64,000 nucleotides of DNA from WHTI01 sp963826105 (GTDB lineage Bacteria; Actinomycetota; CADDZG01; WHSQ01): positions 139,444-203,443 of the forward strand of contig CAWGWA010000016.1 of the NCBI GenBank assembly GCA_963826105.1. Reading direction: 5' to 3'. Positions 34,235-40,665 of the stretch are shown here, in pieces. The position numbers and the translations under genes are program-made. Numbering within the stretch: the stretch's first letter is position 1; the number at the start of each line of letters is the position of its first letter. The notes under the pieces were generated by a model. That model ran no database searches and was not told where the DNA came from. It was given only the letters and a program-made list of their open reading frames with translations.

Positions 34235-34780
34235 TCAAGGGATAGGGAGCGGTTCCGTAACCCAGGCGTCGTTCTGCGGCGCCATGTCGAAGCAGACCTC
34301 ACTGCAACCAACGGAGCCGTTGAACAGCGTCTGTCCCCGCCACGAGTACGTCGTCCTTCCCTCTTCGATCTTCACGCGATTCAGCGAGAACTGGATCGAC
34401 GCAGACTTCCCGTTCTTGCGCCAAACCTTGATCTTGCCGATCTGGTAGTCCTTCTTGTTCCTGCGATCGCGGAACAGGCGAGCCTTCAGCTTGTCGTGGG
34501 TCGGAAAGATCGTGACGTAGTAGTCGGGCGCGGTGTCGAACCGGGTATCCAGTTCAACGACGAGGGATCCAACGCTCCATATCTCCGCGACGCTCCAACC
34601 CTTGTAGGTGATCAAGCGCCAGGTGAGCTTGTCCTCTCCCGAACGGATGACCTGCCTTAGATCGAGCTTGCCGCGTACATCGTTCGGATCGGAGATCTCC
34701 ATCGTGGCTGCACTCGCCGGAGTCGCGCCAAGCACCACCGCGATCAACGCAACCAGGGGTACCAGCTTCAAGAACTTCAT
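34235..34780 (-). CDS. Exported protein of unknown function in the mau-like locus
   Basis: 181 residues with a clean signal peptide (MKFLKLVPLVALIAVVLGATPASA). The mature domain is mixed basic/beta (DLRQVIRSGEDKLTWRLITYKGWSVAEIW, KDYQIGKIKVWRKNGKSASIQFSLNRVKI) with two Cys near the end (GCSEVCFD). I recognise no family. Its ATG overlaps the stop of the MauE gene by ATGA, and a GGAG site precedes it, so it belongs functionally with MauE. Confidence 0.7.
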   Translation of the reverse strand: MKFLKLVPLVALIAVVLGATPASAATMEISDPNDVRGKLDLRQVIRSGEDKLTWRLITYKGWSVAEIWSVGSLVVELDTRFDTAPDYYVTIFPTHDKLKARLFRDRRNKKDYQIGKIKVWRKNGKSASIQFSLNRVKIEEGRTTYSWRGQTLFNGSVGCSEVCFDMAPQNDAWVTEPLPIP

Positions 34781-35310
34781 GATCTCCTTCCCGCACTAAG
34801 TGCGACAACCGCAGCCCGACCTAACCACGTCACGAGCCCGGCTCCGATCAATACCAGGATGAACGGAACCACCTCTCCTCCGGCCGGAGGTGCCCAGTCC
34901 GACAGAACGGCGACCCGCGGACCGAAGAGGGCGAAGGCGGCCAGGGCTCCGAGCAGTGCATTCCGCATCAACATGAGCCTGAAGTCCAAGGTCCGATCGC
35001 CGCCGAAGCAGCCACACGGAAGTTGGTCGCCCCGAGATGCCCGTGCCCGGACGATGGCTCCCGAGAAGGCGCCCAGGAGAACGATCGCAGCCGCGCCCCC
35101 GACCTGAGTGGCCCCGGAGAGCATCAGAGCCACGATGGCGAGTTCGGCGAGCGGCACCCCCACCGAAAGAACTCGCACGAGGGAGGGAGGCAACGCGTAG
35201 CCCGAGAGCGCCTCGACCCACCGCCCGCGCCTCACGACCTTGCTCAGCGACGCCCACCCGAACAGCACGGCCACGAGCAGCGCCGCAGCCCCTGTTATCG
35301 AATCCGCCAT
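34777..35310 (-). CDS. mauE: MauE-family membrane protein (DoxX-like)
   Basis: 177 residues with four or five transmembrane helices: ITGAAALLVAVLFGWASLSKV, VPLAELAIVALMLSGATQV, ALLGALAAFALFGP, VPFILVLIGAGLVTWLG. The loop GDQLPCGCFGGD carries the C-x-C motif of MauE/DoxD-type proteins. In methylotrophs MauE, with MauD, is needed to fold the disulfide-rich light chain of methylamine dehydrogenase. A TAGAAT hexamer stands seven bases before the ATG, a leaderless arrangement. It is transcribed away from the mauD-A-F genes, with the exported gene 34235 behind it. Confidence 0.85.
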   Translation of the reverse strand: MADSITGAAALLVAVLFGWASLSKVVRRGRWVEALSGYALPPSLVRVLSVGVPLAELAIVALMLSGATQVGGAAAIVLLGAFSGAIVRARASRGDQLPCGCFGGDRTLDFRLMLMRNALLGALAAFALFGPRVAVLSDWAPPAGGEVVPFILVLIGAGLVTWLGRAAVVALSAGRRS

Positions 35311-35400
35311 GCCGAAGATTCTACGGGGCCGGGGAGGGGCTCTCTGTTCTCACTTTGTTACGGAGAGGGAGCGGGCCTGGGGTAGTTTGCGACGCAGGCT

Positions 35401-35994
35401 ATGAGCGGATGGTGGGCTGTTTCCTATGTGGTTCTGTGGTGCCTTGTCGCGGCACTCACGGTCGTAGTGGTCGCGCTTGCCCGGCAGGTCGGCACCCTCC
35501 ATATGCGCCTGGGACCCTCCGGGGCGTTCGAGAACGACGACGAGGGTCCCCCCATCGGAGAGGCGCCGGTTCCCTACCCGACCGTCGACACGCACGGCAA
35601 CCCGATGACGGTCGGGGGCCCGCCTGATCCTCAGTTCCTGCTGTTCATCTCTCCGGGATGCCGCGTGTGCTCCGAGGTGGCCCCCGGACTCAAGGCTGCC
35701 GCACGGGGCGGGGACCTGGCTCCCCTCCTGATCATCGAGGGCGAGCCGGGCGCCGGAGGCAACGGCCGAGATATGTCGCGCTACGGCTCCCGGGCGATCC
35801 ACTCAACGGACCTCTTCGCGTCTTACGCGATCCCGGGAACCCCCTTCGCGGTGATCCTCGACTCGGTGGGTGTGGTCCGCGCAAAGGGGACGGTCAACAA
35901 CCTCGAGCAGATGGAAGGTCTAGTAGACACCGCCAGGCGACGCATCGACGGTGAGGAAGGGACGCATGCTGGAACGAACCACCGAACGAGCTAG
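35401..35994 (+). CDS. mauD: MauD-type thioredoxin-like protein
   Basis: 197 residues. An N-terminal membrane helix (AVSYVVLWCLVAALTVVVVALARQVG) and the GPSGAFENDDEGPPIGEAP segment are typical of MauD. The thioredoxin domain has CxxC in LFISPGCRVCSEVAPGLK (Cys87, Cys90) and the cis-Pro loop YAIPGTPFAVILDSVGVVRAKG. MauD supplies disulfide chemistry for maturation of the methylamine dehydrogenase light chain. It overlaps the MauA-like gene by 29 bases, so the assembly factor and its client are co-translated. A TAGTTT lies 12 bases before the ATG, giving a very short leader at most. Confidence 0.87.
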   Translation: MSGWWAVSYVVLWCLVAALTVVVVALARQVGTLHMRLGPSGAFENDDEGPPIGEAPVPYPTVDTHGNPMTVGGPPDPQFLLFISPGCRVCSEVAPGLKAAARGGDLAPLLIIEGEPGAGGNGRDMSRYGSRAIHSTDLFASYAIPGTPFAVILDSVGVVRAKGTVNNLEQMEGLVDTARRRIDGEEGTHAGTNHRTS

Positions 35995-36496
35995 TCGGAA
36001 CCTGGCCGAACGCACGAGCCGAAGATCGTTCATCGGACGGCTGGGGGTCGGGTTCGTTGCTCTCGTCGGAGGTCCCATGGTCGCCGTCGCTCTGCGCCCC
36101 GATCGAGCCGAGGCGTATCACATCTGTGGACACATCTACACGACCGGCTCGTGTCCGCACCCGTACTATCCCGAGACCAGGATCGACTCCTACGGCTACC
36201 CGGTACATCCGGAACACGGTTACCCCGTCGACGACAAGGGTGACGTCTATACGTCTCGCGATCAGGAGCGCAGCAAGATCTGTCGGGAGGTCGTGCGCGA
36301 GAAGTACCCGGAGACGACCAATGCCAAGGCGGGCGGGGGTTGGTCGCGCTGCTGCGGCGGGTATGTCCGGGTGGTCGTTGACTGTTGCTCGTACTCTCGA
36401 ACGAGGATCAACGGCGACGCCAGCCTGGTGGGTTATTGCTACAAGGGACGGCGCGTCTTCTGCATCATGTATCGCGACACCGACACGAGGTGCTGA
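35966..36496 (+). CDS. MauA-like (methylamine dehydrogenase light chain) protein, second TTQ Trp apparently absent
   Basis: 176 residues from the ATG at 35966, chosen for GAGGAAGG just upstream; a GTG at 35951 is weaker. The N-terminus has a twin-arginine signal (ERTSRRSFIGRLG) closely like that of known MauA. The mature part has ten Cys, ending in WSRCCGGYVRVVVDCC and YCYKGRRVFCIMYRDTDTRC. YVRVVVDCC matches YLIAYRDCC of Paracoccus MauA as I recall it. Trp126 would match the first TTQ tryptophan, but where MauA has W-C the sequence has Phe165-Cys166, and no other mature Trp exists. A normal tryptophan tryptophylquinone therefore cannot form. MauD and MauE lie beside it. Homology is likely; catalytic role open. 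Confidence 0.75.
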   Translation: MLERTTERASRNLAERTSRRSFIGRLGVGFVALVGGPMVAVALRPDRAEAYHICGHIYTTGSCPHPYYPETRIDSYGYPVHPEHGYPVDDKGDVYTSRDQERSKICREVVREKYPETTNAKAGGGWSRCCGGYVRVVVDCCSYSRTRINGDASLVGYCYKGRRVFCIMYRDTDTRC

Positions 36497-36570
36497 TGAA
36501 CGACATGCTCTTGGGTGTGCTGGTGGTCTCATCGGTCGTAGCGGGGATATCAACGCTCTTCTCGCCGTGA
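36496..36570 (+). CDS. 24-residue membrane micropeptide
   Basis: The ATG overlaps the stop of the MauA-like gene (TGATG), giving 24 residues: MNDMLLGVLVVSSVVAGISTL and a short end. It is a single hydrophobic helix with no charged tail. The strict coupling and the nine-base gap to the next gene support real translation, but length alone gives little proof. It could be a small subunit or chaperone of the MauF-like membrane protein. Confidence 0.5.
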   Translation: MNDMLLGVLVVSSVVAGISTLFSP

Positions 36571-36579
36571 GGCCTCTCG

Positions 36580-37171
36580 ATGGTCGAGACCATCACCCCC
36601 GTCGTGCACGGGGGACGCCGCTTTAGATATCTGAGATCCGTTGCCATCCACACACTGGCGGCGACGGTGGCCGCCGGAACCGTCGGCCTCCTACTGGGTG
36701 CCTTGGGGGCATTGGCGGGTGGCCCCTGGTCACCCGGGGGCCTTATCGTTCTGGGAGCGCTCGCGGCCGTCTACGCCGCCCGCGAGCTCTTCCGACTTCC
36801 GATCCCGCTTCCCGACCGCAAGGCTCAGGTCCCGGCGTGGTGGCGCGGCTTCTACGGTCCCGACGTCACCGCCGCTCTCTACGGGCTCGGACTCGGTCCC
36901 GGGTTCCTCACCTACCTGACCTTCGGAACCTACGCGGCGGTACTCGCCGGCTCTTTCATCACGGCCGACCCGCTTCTAGGGGCGCTTATCAGCGCTCCGT
37001 TCGGGTTCGCCCGCGGACTTTCGATCCTTGTCGGGATGCGCGCGAAGCAACGAAGAGATGTCTGCCGTCATCGCCGACCGACTCACCAGGTCCGGGGTTC
37101 GCCTTCCACCGCGCCTGATCAACGGGGCCGCGCTGCTGACGATCGCCGCAGTGGCCTTCATCGTCATCTGA
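36580..37171 (+). pseudogene. MauF-like membrane protein, frameshifted near its end
   Basis: The start (ATG 36580, GAGG seven bases upstream) opens a polytopic protein with helices in VAIHTLAATVAAGTVGLLLGALGALAGG, GGLIVLGALAAVYAARELF and YGLGLGPGFLTYLTFGTYAAVLAGSFI, then LLGALISAPFGFARGLSILVG. This G-rich pattern resembles MauF/DsbD-type proteins. The written frame runs on to 37245, through the terminator. Skipping one C near 37048 gives NEEMSAVIADRLTRSG and a last helix ALLTIAAVAFIVI stopping at 37171, five bases before the terminator hairpin. That position shows the original end. In mau clusters MauF helps produce or stabilise the enzyme. Confidence 0.68.
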
Positions 37172-37176
37172 ACGCG

Positions 37177-37217
37177 AACAGGCCCCCGGGGTGGTCCGGG
37201 GGCCTGTTTCTCTCTTT
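37177..37217. terminator. Terminator hairpin between MauF-like and cupredoxin genes
   Basis: AACAGGCCCCCGG pairs with CCGGGGGCCTGTT, followed by TCTCTCTTT on the plus strand. It serves the MauF-like gene (true stop 37171) and may act in both directions for the convergent cupredoxin gene. Confidence 0.8.
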
Positions 37218-37228
37218 GGCGCGGTCTG

Positions 37229-37675
37229 TTACTGGACGACCTTGAACTTGCGCATCATGCCCTTCAGGAAGTGTGGCTCGCCGTGCTTGCTGTTCTGGAA
37301 GAAGCAGATCGCAAGGTAAGACCCCTGCTTCAGGTACTGAGCCTTGATCGCCTTGCCGTCCTTGCCGGGCTTTGCCATCGTGAACCCGATGAACTTGACC
37401 TTCTTCTGAGCCTTCTCCTCGGGCATCGACAGCAGCGCCTGCCAGGTCCGATTCACATCGTGCTTCTTGCGGAGAACAATCAGCTCGTGGGCATGCTGAC
37501 CCTGGTTAGAGAAGTTGAACTTGTAGAACCGGGGGGTTAGCTGGGCGGGGATCCCACTGAACTCGTAGTCCTGGGCGACGGTGTCGAGTACGACGGGAGC
37601 GGCGGACGCCGATGTGGCAAGAGCCGGTACGGCAAGAGAGGCCGCAACGACGCAGAGCGCGAGACGCTTGAGCAT
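37229..37675 (-). CDS. Secreted cupredoxin-like (amicyanin-type candidate) protein
   Basis: 148 residues from the ATG at 37675, which has AAAGGAAG upstream; the longer frame has no site. The signal peptide ends near ATSASA. The mature domain has a blue-copper-like arrangement: His63 in HAHELIVL, Cys124 in YLAICFFQNS, then His131/His135 and Met140 in HGEPHFLKGM. The C-to-H distance is longer than in plastocyanin, so copper binding is likely but not certain. In mau clusters the electron acceptor of the dehydrogenase is the cupredoxin amicyanin; this gene's place supports such a role. Confidence 0.7.
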   Translation of the reverse strand: MLKRLALCVVAASLAVPALATSASAAPVVLDTVAQDYEFSGIPAQLTPRFYKFNFSNQGQHAHELIVLRKKHDVNRTWQALLSMPEEKAQKKVKFIGFTMAKPGKDGKAIKAQYLKQGSYLAICFFQNSKHGEPHFLKGMMRKFKVVQ

Positions 37676-37882
37676 GAAGCTTCCTTTCGGTAGACGATCC
37701 ATTGGACTCACCCAACACCGAGGCCGTGACGGCTCCGTTACGAGATTCGCCCCTCAACTGACGGTCATCTTGGTGTGGGAAAGGGGGGAACTCAAGGCCT
37801 AGGCCCCGATATGGCCCATCTGTGTCATTTCCGACCACCCAGATAGGCCCCATTTGCGCGGGCCCCCCGGTCGGCGCTATCT

Positions 37883-37909
37883 TTAGCACTCGACAGACCT
37901 GAGTGCTAA
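37883..37909. promoter_or_regulatory. CIRCE element (HrcA operator)
   Basis: TTAGCACTC and GAGTGCTAA are separated by exactly nine bases, an exact match to CIRCE. It lies 21 bases before the groL start, so heat-shock control by the repressor HrcA is expected. Confidence 0.97.
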
Positions 37910-37930
37910 TCGATACAGGAGGCCGTTCCC

Positions 37931-39550
37931 ATGGCAAAGATCCTCAGTTTCGACGAGGAGGCCCGCAGGGCGCTCGAGCGGGGCATGAACCAGCTCGCCG
38001 ACGCCGTCAAGGTCACCCTCGGCCCCAAGGGGCGCAACGTCGTCCTCGAGAAGAAGTGGGGAGCCCCCACGATCACCAACGACGGCGTCTCGATCGCCAA
38101 GGAGATCGAACTCGAGGATCCCTACGAGCGGATCGGTGCCGAGCTCGTCAAAGAGGTCGCCAAGAAGACCGACGATGTCGCCGGTGACGGCACCACGACC
38201 GCCACGGTGCTTGCCCAGGCGATGGTCCGCGACGGGCTCCGTAACGTTGCCGCCGGTGCCAATCCGATCGCCCTGAAGCGCGGCATCGAGAAGGCCGTCA
38301 AGGCCGTGGTCGAAGCGATCAAGAACTCGAGCCGCGAGGTCGAGGGACGCGAGCAGATCAGCCAGGTTGCTTCGATCTCCGCCAACAACGACCCCGAGAT
38401 CGGTGAGGTCATCGCTGAGGCCATGGACAAGGTCGGCAAGGACGGTGTCATCACGGTCGAGGAGTCGAACACCTTCGGACTCGAGCTCGAACTCGTCGAA
38501 GGTATGCGTTTCGACAAGGGTTACATCAGCCCCTACTTCGTGACCGACGCCGAGCGGATGGAAGCGGTCCTCGAAGAGCCCTACATCCTGATCGCCAACC
38601 AGAAGATCTCGGCGGTCAAGGACATGCTCCCCATCCTCGAGAAGGTCATGCAGGCCGGCAAGTCGCTGCTGATCGTTGCCGAGGACCTCGAAGGTGAGGC
38701 GCTTGCCACGATCATCGTCAACAAGATGCGCGGGACCTTCAAGGCCGCTGCGGTCAAGGCTCCGGGCTTCGGAGATCGTCGCAAGGCGATGCTCGAGGAC
38801 ATCGCGATCCTCGCCGGGGCCCAGGTCATCTCCGAGGAGATCGGCCTCAAGCTCGAGGGTGTCGAACTCGACATGCTCGGTACGGCGCGCAAGATCGTGA
38901 TCACCAAGGACGACACCACGGTCATCGAGGGTGGCGGTTCGGCAGACGACATCGTCGGGCGCGTCAACCAGATCAAGGCCGAGATCGACCGCTCCGACTC
39001 CGACTACGACCGCGAGAAGCTCCAGGAGCGTCTCGCTAAGCTCGGCGGTGGAGTGGGCGTGATCAAGGTCGGTGCCGCGACCGAGGTCGAGCTCAAAGAG
39101 AAGAAGCACCGCATCGAGGACGCGGTCCAGACGACCAAGGCCGCCGTCGAGGAAGGGATCGTCGCCGGTGGTGGCGTCACCTTGCTCCAGGCTGCCGAGG
39201 CGATCGAGAAGCTCGAGTTGGACGGCGACGAAGCGACCGGAGCGATCATCGTCAAGGGGGCCCTCGAGGAGCCCCTCAAGGTCATCGCCCGCAATGCCGG
39301 CCTCGAAGGCGGAGTCGTCGTCGAGAAGGTGCGTACGCTCGGCCCGGGTGAGGGCCTCAACGCAGCCACCGGCGTCTACGGCGACCTCTTCAAGGACGGC
39401 GTGATCGACGCCGCCAAGGTGACCCGCTCGGGGTTGCAGAACGCCGCGTCGATCGCGGCCCTGTTCCTAACCACCGAGGCGATCGTCGCCGACGCCCCCG
39501 AGAAGTCCGCCGCTCCCGCCATGCCCGGCGGCGGCGACATGGACTTCTAG
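37931..39550 (+). CDS. groL: Chaperonin GroEL (Hsp60)
   Basis: 539 residues, full length. It has the ATP-site sequences ADAVKVTLGPKGRNVVLEKKWGAPTITNDGVSIAKEIELEDP and DVAGDGTTTATVLAQAMV, and the Gly-Met-rich tail AAPAMPGGGDMDF. It forms the double-ring folding machine in the cytoplasm. The partner groES is not next to it, as is common for groL2-type copies in actinobacteria, which usually carry a second groES-groL1. A perfect CIRCE stands just upstream, and a strong terminator follows. Confidence 0.97.
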   Translation: MAKILSFDEEARRALERGMNQLADAVKVTLGPKGRNVVLEKKWGAPTITNDGVSIAKEIELEDPYERIGAELVKEVAKKTDDVAGDGTTTATVLAQAMVRDGLRNVAAGANPIALKRGIEKAVKAVVEAIKNSSREVEGREQISQVASISANNDPEIGEVIAEAMDKVGKDGVITVEESNTFGLELELVEGMRFDKGYISPYFVTDAERMEAVLEEPYILIANQKISAVKDMLPILEKVMQAGKSLLIVAEDLEGEALATIIVNKMRGTFKAAAVKAPGFGDRRKAMLEDIAILAGAQVISEEIGLKLEGVELDMLGTARKIVITKDDTTVIEGGGSADDIVGRVNQIKAEIDRSDSDYDREKLQERLAKLGGGVGVIKVGAATEVELKEKKHRIEDAVQTTKAAVEEGIVAGGGVTLLQAAEAIEKLELDGDEATGAIIVKGALEEPLKVIARNAGLEGGVVVEKVRTLGPGEGLNAATGVYGDLFKDGVIDAAKVTRSGLQNAASIAALFLTTEAIVADAPEKSAAPAMPGGGDMDF

Positions 39551-39579
39551 CCCGACCTACCGCACAACCGCACCAAACT

Positions 39580-39613
39580 CGGCCCCCGGCACCCCCGGGG
39601 GCCGCTTTCTTTC
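39580..39613 (+). terminator. groL terminator
   Basis: CGGCCCCCGG pairs with CCGGGGGCCG (arms overlap a CACC loop), followed by CTTTCTTT. It lies 30 bases past the groL stop. Confidence 0.85.
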
Positions 39614-39617
39614 CACG

Positions 39618-39648
39618 TCAGGGTCAACAGAGCCCACTGAGCTGGATA
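39618..39648. repeat. Left arm of 31-bp inverted repeat around the DUF559 gene
   Basis: This 31-base stretch (begins TCAGGGTCAACAGAG, ends GCTGGATA) matches the reverse complement of 40620-40650 at 29 of 31 positions. It ends four bases before the earliest possible start codon of the enclosed gene. Confidence 0.85.
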
Positions 39649-39700
39649 GGTAGTGGCTCAACTCACAGCGGCGACGCGCGCACCGGCGTACGGATGGGGC

Positions 39701-40630
39701 ATGACACCCACCGCAACCGCCCAGGCGCTGGCAGCGACGCAAGGCGGACACGTCACGTGGACCCAGTTGCTTGACTGCGGGTTGTCGCCGTCCCAGATCA
39801 GCTACCGATGCCGCGCATACGGCTGGACCAAGGTGCTCCCCCAGATCTACCGGGTGTCCGGCACCGAAGACTCGTTCGGATCCCGCCTCGCCGCGGTTGC
39901 TCTATGGCTGGGAACCAGCGGACACTTCGTATCCACCACCGCCGGGTACCTGTTTGGGCTCGACGGCGTCCCTTGCCCGAACCGCATCACCGTCGCACGA
40001 GCGTCTGTGCCCCCAACACCCCACTGGCTGAGGGTGATCCGGTTGAGTCCCACAGATCAACCTCACCTGCGGACGGTCCGTGGCCGTCGGGTACCGCCGG
40101 TCGAACGGGTCCTCCTCAACCTCGCGGCCGAACTGCCCCGCAGTAACGCGGGCAGGGCACTGGATGACGCCCTTCGCCGACGCCTCACCACGGTCGACAG
40201 GTTGAACGCGATGCTCGAGACGGACACGGGTCAGGGCCGTAAGGGTGTGAAGGTTCTTCGGTCGCTCCTAGAGACCCGCGATCCGCGAGACGAGAGGGTT
40301 CGCACGCTCTTCGAAACCCGGATGCTGCGGATCCTGCGGGCGGTCGACACCTTCGTCAGTGCCGATCACGAGGTCAGGGTGAAGGGTGAACGCTTCGTGC
40401 TCGACTTCTACCTGCCCGAGGTCCTACTCGGCGTTGAGTGTCACAGCATCAAGTGGCATCTCGGAGATGAGGCCTTCAAGAAGGACGTCCGGCGTCACCG
40501 GCTGATCGCGTCTGCAGGCATCGAGTTGCTCTACTTCACCTGGGATGAGGTCATGACCGCACCCGCACGAGTCGAAGTCGAGGTTCGAGCTGCCGTGGAG
40601 CGTCGTCGCCCGAAGTTCTTATCCAGCTGA
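39701..40630 (+). CDS. DUF559/Vsr-like endonuclease-domain protein
   Basis: 309 residues from the ATG at 39701; a GTG at 39653 adds 16. The N-terminal third (AQALAATQGGHVTWTQLLDCGLSPSQISYRCRAYGWTKVLPQIYRV) is the winged-helix AbiEi-type domain common in this family. The C-terminus has the DUF559/PD-(D/E)XK-like core FVLDFYLPEVLLGVECHSIKWH and RRHRLIASAGIELLYFTWDEV. Such proteins are thought to be nucleases related to Vsr repair enzymes and are widespread in actinobacteria, with unknown function. The stop codon lies inside the right arm of an inverted repeat that frames the gene, hinting at a mobile unit. Confidence 0.8.
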   Translation: MTPTATAQALAATQGGHVTWTQLLDCGLSPSQISYRCRAYGWTKVLPQIYRVSGTEDSFGSRLAAVALWLGTSGHFVSTTAGYLFGLDGVPCPNRITVARASVPPTPHWLRVIRLSPTDQPHLRTVRGRRVPPVERVLLNLAAELPRSNAGRALDDALRRRLTTVDRLNAMLETDTGQGRKGVKVLRSLLETRDPRDERVRTLFETRMLRILRAVDTFVSADHEVRVKGERFVLDFYLPEVLLGVECHSIKWHLGDEAFKKDVRRHRLIASAGIELLYFTWDEVMTAPARVEVEVRAAVERRRPKFLSS

Positions 40631-40650
40631 GTGGACTCTGTTGACCCTGA
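40620..40650. repeat. Right arm of 31-bp inverted repeat around the DUF559 gene
   Basis: Matches the reverse complement of 39618-39648 at 29 of 31 bases. It contains the gene's stop codon (40628-40630). Just beyond it, TGAGCTGGAT (40648-40657) repeats in direct orientation the bases at 39638-39647. Confidence 0.85.
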
Positions 40651-40665
40651 GCTGGATGAGAACGC

